Below, in pieces: positions 6,195 through 8,609 of a DNA stretch of 8,609 nt (the stretch's first letter is position 1; the number at the start of each line of letters is the position of its first letter). The position numbers were made by a program, and so were the translations under genes. The notes below the pieces were generated by a model. The model was not told the DNA's origin, searched no databases, and saw only the letters and a program-made list of their open reading frames with translations. Source of the stretch: JBLMZH01 sp050258715 (GTDB lineage: Bacteria > Patescibacteriota > Doudnabacteria > UBA920 > O2-02-FULL-48-8); the NCBI GenBank assembly GCA_050258715.1, contig JBLMZH010000002.1:1-8609 (forward strand), written 5' to 3'.

Positions 6195-7394
6195 TTATTG
6201 CTGATAGAGATTGTTTAATTGCTGGTAATACAAGGCAATTCCGAACCACGCCCAGTTGTCTTCGTAATAGCCGGGCTGTTGCTTCCAGGTGTAAGCGTCG
6301 GTGTTGTAGAGGCTTTTAAGTTTTTGATCGAAGATCGTTGAAGCGTTGGCCGGGTCGGCCACCATAAAATATCCGATCGTCCCGCCGTACATAGCCGGGT
6401 TCTCCGTGTTCTGCAGGGTTTGCCCGTCGTGGCTGTAAGAGGAATAAATGGCCTTGTTGTCCGTCCATTCGGTCGATAAAAATCTGAACGAGTTTAGGAT
6501 TTGCTGGTCGCGCGGATCCTTGAACCATTGCCAGTCCAGCGCCAGCCTGAACGGAACCCGCAACGCGTCGTAGCTGAAATTGCTGTCCAGGCCGGAGGCG
6601 CCAGCCGGTTTGATGGCTGCGGTCTTTCGGTCGAGCATGATCCAGTCGGGCGGCAGGCCGGCGCTTGATTTTTTTTCGAGATTCGCTTTGGCGCTGTTTT
6701 GAATAACGTCGTAGGAGGTATCAGCCAGCGCGTTCCAGTCATGCTTGGTGTCGGCTTTGGCGAAAATTTTGTAGGAGGCGGGGGAGAGATAAGACGGGTT
6801 CACTAAGACGTCGCCCTTCCCGGATTTTTCAAGATTGTCCGCGGCCAGATACGGCTTATTGTTGATGATGACGACTTCGTTATTCCAGACGCTGTCCAGG
6901 ATTTTTTGCGCCTCGGCCATATAGGTTTGGTCGCCCCAGCGGGATGAGGCGAAGATTAAGGCCAAGGCAATGTCGGTGTCGCCGTCGGAAGCAGTGTTAT
7001 TGCCTCCTTGCGCGGTCAAAACTCCGTACTGTCCGTTGGGGAGCTGGCCGAAGACCCAGGAAAACAGCTGATCGTTCGATTTATGCTGAAGGTTGTCCTT
7101 GGTCCAAGCCCAGCTTTGATCAAAGGTCTGTTTGTCGTCCATCCAGACGGCCCGCAGCATGGTGTAACTTTGCCCTTCCGAAGTCGTGACGTTGTTGCGC
7201 TGCTTATCCAGAGTTCTGAAGGTCTTGGCTTCGAGGATGTTGATCTTGTAGCTGTTCCAAAGCGCGGACAGCAGGCTTTTGGGGGAAAACACCAAAGGGA
7301 TCCTGCGTTTCGGATTGTTCAAATAATTTATGCCTACAAGCAGCACTAGGGCTAAGACGATGAGGGTTAGCCCCGCAGTTCTGTATTTGTTCAT
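6195..7394 (-). CDS. Membrane-anchored GH8 endoglucanase (BcsZ-like role)
   Basis: A 399-residue glycoside hydrolase with an uncleaved-looking N-terminal anchor (hydrophobic about 8-24, Arg/Lys-rich flanks), so the catalytic domain (about 45-395) lies outside the membrane. TSEGQSY (71-77) holds E73, the expected proton donor of this inverting family. ASDGDTDIALALIFASSRW (135-153) fits the GH8 signature pattern, with D137, D139 and D141. NPSYLSP (199-205) and YDALRVPFRLALDW (275-288) are family segments; D276 is the candidate base, by analogy. Family 8 enzymes cut beta-1,4-glucan, and one (BcsZ) accompanies bacterial cellulose synthases, where it edits the nascent chain. The BcsA-like gene starts 1 nt after its stop, strongly supporting that role. 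Only an A-rich 6-nt gap separates it from the preceding gene and no Shine-Dalgarno is visible. Chitosan, xylan or lichenan activity is possible in GH8. Confidence 0.9.
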   Translation of the reverse strand: MNKYRTAGLTLIVLALVLLVGINYLNNPKRRIPLVFSPKSLLSALWNSYKINILEAKTFRTLDKQRNNVTTSEGQSYTMLRAVWMDDKQTFDQSWAWTKDNLQHKSNDQLFSWVFGQLPNGQYGVLTAQGGNNTASDGDTDIALALIFASSRWGDQTYMAEAQKILDSVWNNEVVIINNKPYLAADNLEKSGKGDVLVNPSYLSPASYKIFAKADTKHDWNALADTSYDVIQNSAKANLEKKSSAGLPPDWIMLDRKTAAIKPAGASGLDSNFSYDALRVPFRLALDWQWFKDPRDQQILNSFRFLSTEWTDNKAIYSSYSHDGQTLQNTENPAMYGGTIGYFMVADPANASTIFDQKLKSLYNTDAYTWKQQPGYYEDNWAWFGIALYYQQLNNLYQQ

Positions 7395-7400
7395 ATTTTT

Positions 7401-8039
7401 TTATTCGTTAGCGATAGATTGGTCTCCGCCGAGCCAAGATAACATTTTTCTCATAGCGATCAGAAGAACTTCCACAAAACCCGAAACCAAAAGCGCGCCG
7501 AAGGCCAGAACCAATAAGGAATAATCCCGGGCGCGGCTTGATGTTTCCTTCGACAGGCCAATCGGGTAATTGTAGTTATAAGGCGATTCGAAGGCGTGGA
7601 CGCCGTTAAGCTCAAGTATCATGGATTGCGAGATTTTTGGCTGAATGGTCGCGGCTGTGATTTGGGTTTGGTTTTTATTTGAAGCTACGGCCGTCTGAGA
7701 CTGGGAGTGGTCTGAAGAAGACGCCGTTGAGGACTGAGGGTCGGTCGGGGAGGCCGGAGAGGCTGGCGGGGAGGCTAAAGAGGCCGAAGGAACGGTGGTT
7801 TGGATTGGCGGCGTAGTTTGATTCGCGTTCGAGGCGGAATTTTGATCGGATGCAAATAAAGCCCCTCCCTTGGCTTTGAAATTTTTGACCATCGTTGTTG
7901 CCGCTTTGTCGCCGTTTAATTTTACCCAGTCAACGGCGTTATGAGCGGGAAAGCTCAGGTTTAAATTTAAACCCATTAGCCCGATAAAAAAAATCGGGAA
8001 AAATCTGTTTTTCGTTGGATGAGACTGTTTTGTAATCAT
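7401..8039 (-). CDS. Small secreted/membrane-tethered Ser-Pro-Thr-rich protein, unknown function
   Basis: A 212-residue protein I do not recognise; first gene of the operon. Its N-terminus has basic residues and a hydrophobic stretch (about 13-31) that looks like a signal peptide or anchor, with a possible cleavage after Ala32. Residues 34-62 are a short folded-looking stretch. Residues 63-135 are low-complexity Ser/Pro/Thr/Gln/Asn, with Ala-Ser-Pro repeats near 85-98. Residues 136-170 (NGVHAFESPYNYNYPIG) look structured. A strong transmembrane helix (about 173-195) is followed by a short basic, amphipathic tail (MRKMLSWLGG). The topology is an external segment tied to the membrane by its C-terminus. 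Canonical BcsB also has an external portion and a C-terminal anchor beside BcsA, so an analogous partner role is conceivable but untested. There is no clear ribosome-binding site before the ATG. The GH8 start lies 6 nt after the stop. Confidence 0.7.
   Translation of the reverse strand: MITKQSHPTKNRFFPIFFIGLMGLNLNLSFPAHNAVDWVKLNGDKAATTMVKNFKAKGGALFASDQNSASNANQTTPPIQTTVPSASLASPPASPASPTDPQSSTASSSDHSQSQTAVASNKNQTQITAATIQPKISQSMILELNGVHAFESPYNYNYPIGLSKETSSRARDYSLLVLAFGALLVSGFVEVLLIAMRKMLSWLGGDQSIANE
7747..7788. repeat. Two imperfect 21-bp tandem units in the Ser/Pro linker
   Basis: On the plus strand, units at 7747-7767 and 7768-7788 both start GGGGAGGC and carry a second GAGGC after the same interval. 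They encode (minus strand) consecutive heptapeptides of the type Ala-Ser-x-Ala-Ser-Pro-x. This is a slippage-prone repeat that could vary linker length between strains. Confidence 0.55.
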
Positions 8040-8115
8040 CGTCGTTGGTTATTAAGAAGAAGCCTACAAGTCGTGAGCCTGTTTGTTAATTGTTGTATTC
8101 GACAAAAGTGCTGAT

Positions 8116-8133
8116 AAAATCTTTTAAGATTTT
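8116..8133. promoter_or_regulatory. 18-bp palindrome, operator candidate
   Basis: AAAATCTT, a 2-bp centre, then AAGATTTT: perfect 8-bp half-sites, 77-94 bp upstream of the first operon start codon. The form suits a dimeric repressor or activator. As RNA it would have only a 2-nt loop, so a DNA site is more likely than a hairpin. AT-richness raises the chance of coincidence. Confidence 0.35.
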
Positions 8134-8218
8134 GCAAACAGATATAAGCGTTAGACGAAAGGTTATTTAATAAGTTACAAAAGAATTTTTTTGTAGTAAT
8201 CGGTTAAGTGGAAGCAGT

Positions 8219-8244
8219 GTTTAGCGCTTTCAATTGAACTAAAC
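8219..8244. promoter_or_regulatory. Long palindrome interrupted by a 4-bp insertion
   Basis: GTTTAG (8219-8224) and CTAAAC (8239-8244) flank the 10-bp palindrome TTCAATTGAA (8229-8238). Removing the four bases CGCT (8225-8228) would leave a perfect 22-bp palindrome. It lies just downstream (minus sense) of the terminator at 8249-8278, so it is positioned as an upstream regulatory site for the operon. Confidence 0.35.
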
Positions 8245-8248
8245 GACC

Positions 8249-8278
8249 AAAAAAATCGCACCCGGCGAATCGGGCGCG
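8249..8278 (-). terminator. Minus-strand Rho-independent terminator
   Basis: Read leftward, CGCGCCCG (8278-8271) pairs with CGGGTGCG (8264-8257) around a 6-nt loop: eight pairs, one of them G-U. A run of seven T follows (complement of 8249-8255). On the plus strand the same position is an A-C mismatch, so it works better leftward, although T7 also occurs on the plus strand at 8289-8295. It lies about 120 bp beyond the tRNA's own terminator. Confidence 0.65.
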
Positions 8279-8368
8279 TGATTGATCGTTTTTTTAAAAC
8301 TGCACCGTACTGCTTGAAAGCAATTGAAGTCAAACTGGCTTCGGATACTCGGACAAAATTATTAGAAT

Positions 8369-8397
8369 AAAAAAATCCGTCAATTTTGTGACAGATT
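8369..8397 (-). terminator. Terminator of tRNA-Ile
   Basis: On the minus strand AATCTGTCA (8397-8389) pairs with TGACGGATT (8382-8374), nine pairs with one G-U, around a 6-nt loop. The T-run that follows is the complement of 8369-8375. It begins a few bases after the encoded CCA. Confidence 0.7.
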
Positions 8398-8402
8398 CTT
8401 TA

Positions 8403-8479
8403 TGGTGGGCGTGTCAGGAATCGAACCTGAGACCTCGTCATTATCAGTGACGCGCTCTAACCATCTGAGCTACACGCCC
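8403..8479 (-). tRNA. tRNA-Ile (anticodon GAT), CCA encoded
   Basis: The minus strand folds as a full cloverleaf. The acceptor stem is GGGCGTG with CACGCCC (8479-8473 and 8413-8407). The D arm is GCTC/GAGC, the anticodon stem CGTCA/TGACG, and the anticodon loop CTGATAA has GAT at 8445-8443. The variable loop is AGGTC, and the T arm is TCAGG/CCTGA around TTCGATT. Discriminator A is at 8406 and CCA is encoded at 8405-8403. It is transcribed alone, from a promoter just upstream to a terminator just downstream. Confidence 0.97.
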
Positions 8480-8512
8480 CAAATTTCTGGCAAAGTAGGG
8501 GAATTCCTCCAT

Positions 8513-8541
8513 AATTTACCAATTATTGGGGATTTTGTAAA
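8513..8541 (-). promoter_or_regulatory. Promoter of tRNA-Ile
   Basis: On the minus strand TTTACA (8541-8536, 5/6) is followed after 17 bp by TAAATT (8518-8513, 4/6). The predicted start near 8506 leaves about 26 nt of 5' leader for RNase P to remove. Its -35 overlaps the -35 of the rightward promoter at 8535-8562. Confidence 0.5.
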
Positions 8542-8562
8542 GCTGGCCACTTCGGTTATAAT
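8535..8562 (+). promoter_or_regulatory. Promoter of the rightward gene at the window edge
   Basis: TTGTAA (8535-8540, 4/6), 16 bp, then a perfect TATAAT (8557-8562). Transcription should begin near 8569, giving a leader of about 20 nt before the ATG at 8589. The inverted repeat TTAAGG-AAA-CCTTAA (8562-8576) lies on the predicted start site, where a bound protein or a 5' hairpin could control expression. Confidence 0.6.
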
Positions 8563-8588
8563 TAAGGAAACCTTAAATCAATACCAAA

Positions 8589-8609
8589 ATGAGATACGTT
8601 TGGGGAATC
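8589..8609 (+). CDS. Start of an unidentified rightward gene (partial)
   Basis: An ATG at 8589 opens Met-Arg-Tyr-Val-Trp-Gly-Ile and runs off the window. Support is the strong promoter just upstream. AAGGAAA at 8564-8570 is too far (about 20 nt) to be a normal ribosome-binding site, so the true start could lie beyond the window. The function cannot be judged. Confidence 0.4.

Larger units (their letters stand above)
8040..8248 (-). other. Upstream control region of the glucan operon
   Basis: There is no gene here. Because a minus-strand terminator ends at 8249, the operon promoter should lie within this stretch, yet I find no convincing -35/-10 pair. The best candidates are weak, for example TTTGCA with TATCAG about 16 bp apart. 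Two symmetrical sites (8116-8133 and 8219-8244) are annotated separately. The sequence immediately before the first ATG (minus-strand CCAACGACG) lacks a Shine-Dalgarno. Confidence 0.4.

Overview
The window looks like a stretch of bacterial chromosome. It has sigma-70-like promoters, Rho-independent terminators, Shine-Dalgarno sites on some genes, a tRNA with an encoded CCA tail, and the standard genetic code (TGA is a stop). The gene mix suggests a simple-envelope lineage, possibly Candidate Phyla Radiation/Patescibacteria: exported glycoside hydrolases with no outer-membrane export partner, poor Shine-Dalgarno use inside an operon, and an AT-rich palindromic intergenic repeat. That placement is an inference and nothing here is phylogenetically decisive apart from what a search with the tRNA or proteins could show.

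Layout, left to right. At 1-14 is the extreme 5' end of a leftward gene with its own promoter. At 261-683 (+) is a short beta-carbonic-anhydrase-like protein whose codon use differs from its neighbours, followed by a terminator. At 989-2971 (+) is a secreted two-PA14-domain plus GH6 cellulase (endoglucanase-sized), followed by a terminator that should work in both directions and a 121-bp imperfect palindrome. From 8039 down to 3157 (-) runs a tightly packed four-gene operon: a small secreted or membrane-tethered Ser/Pro-rich protein, a membrane-anchored GH8 glucanase, a BcsA-like processive family 2 glycosyltransferase, and a multi-span GT39/PMT-like glycosyltransferase. Junctions are +6, +1 and -11 nt. 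At 8403-8479 (-) is tRNA-Ile(GAT) with its own promoter and terminator. At the right edge a rightward gene begins at 8589.

How it fits together (inference). The BcsA-like enzyme should polymerise UDP-glucose, or a similar sugar nucleotide, and extrude a beta-1,4-linked chain. The GH8 enzyme would trim or edit the chain outside the membrane, as BcsZ does in bacterial cellulose operons. The first-gene product may be an extracytoplasmic partner in place of BcsB, and the GT39-like protein may add lipid-linked sugars to the polymer, a protein or the envelope. The convergent GH6 enzyme, with tandem putative carbohydrate-binding PA14 domains, could remodel, release or scavenge the same kind of polymer. 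No PilZ domain, BcsB or BcsC is encoded in the window, so this looks like a reduced exopolysaccharide system.
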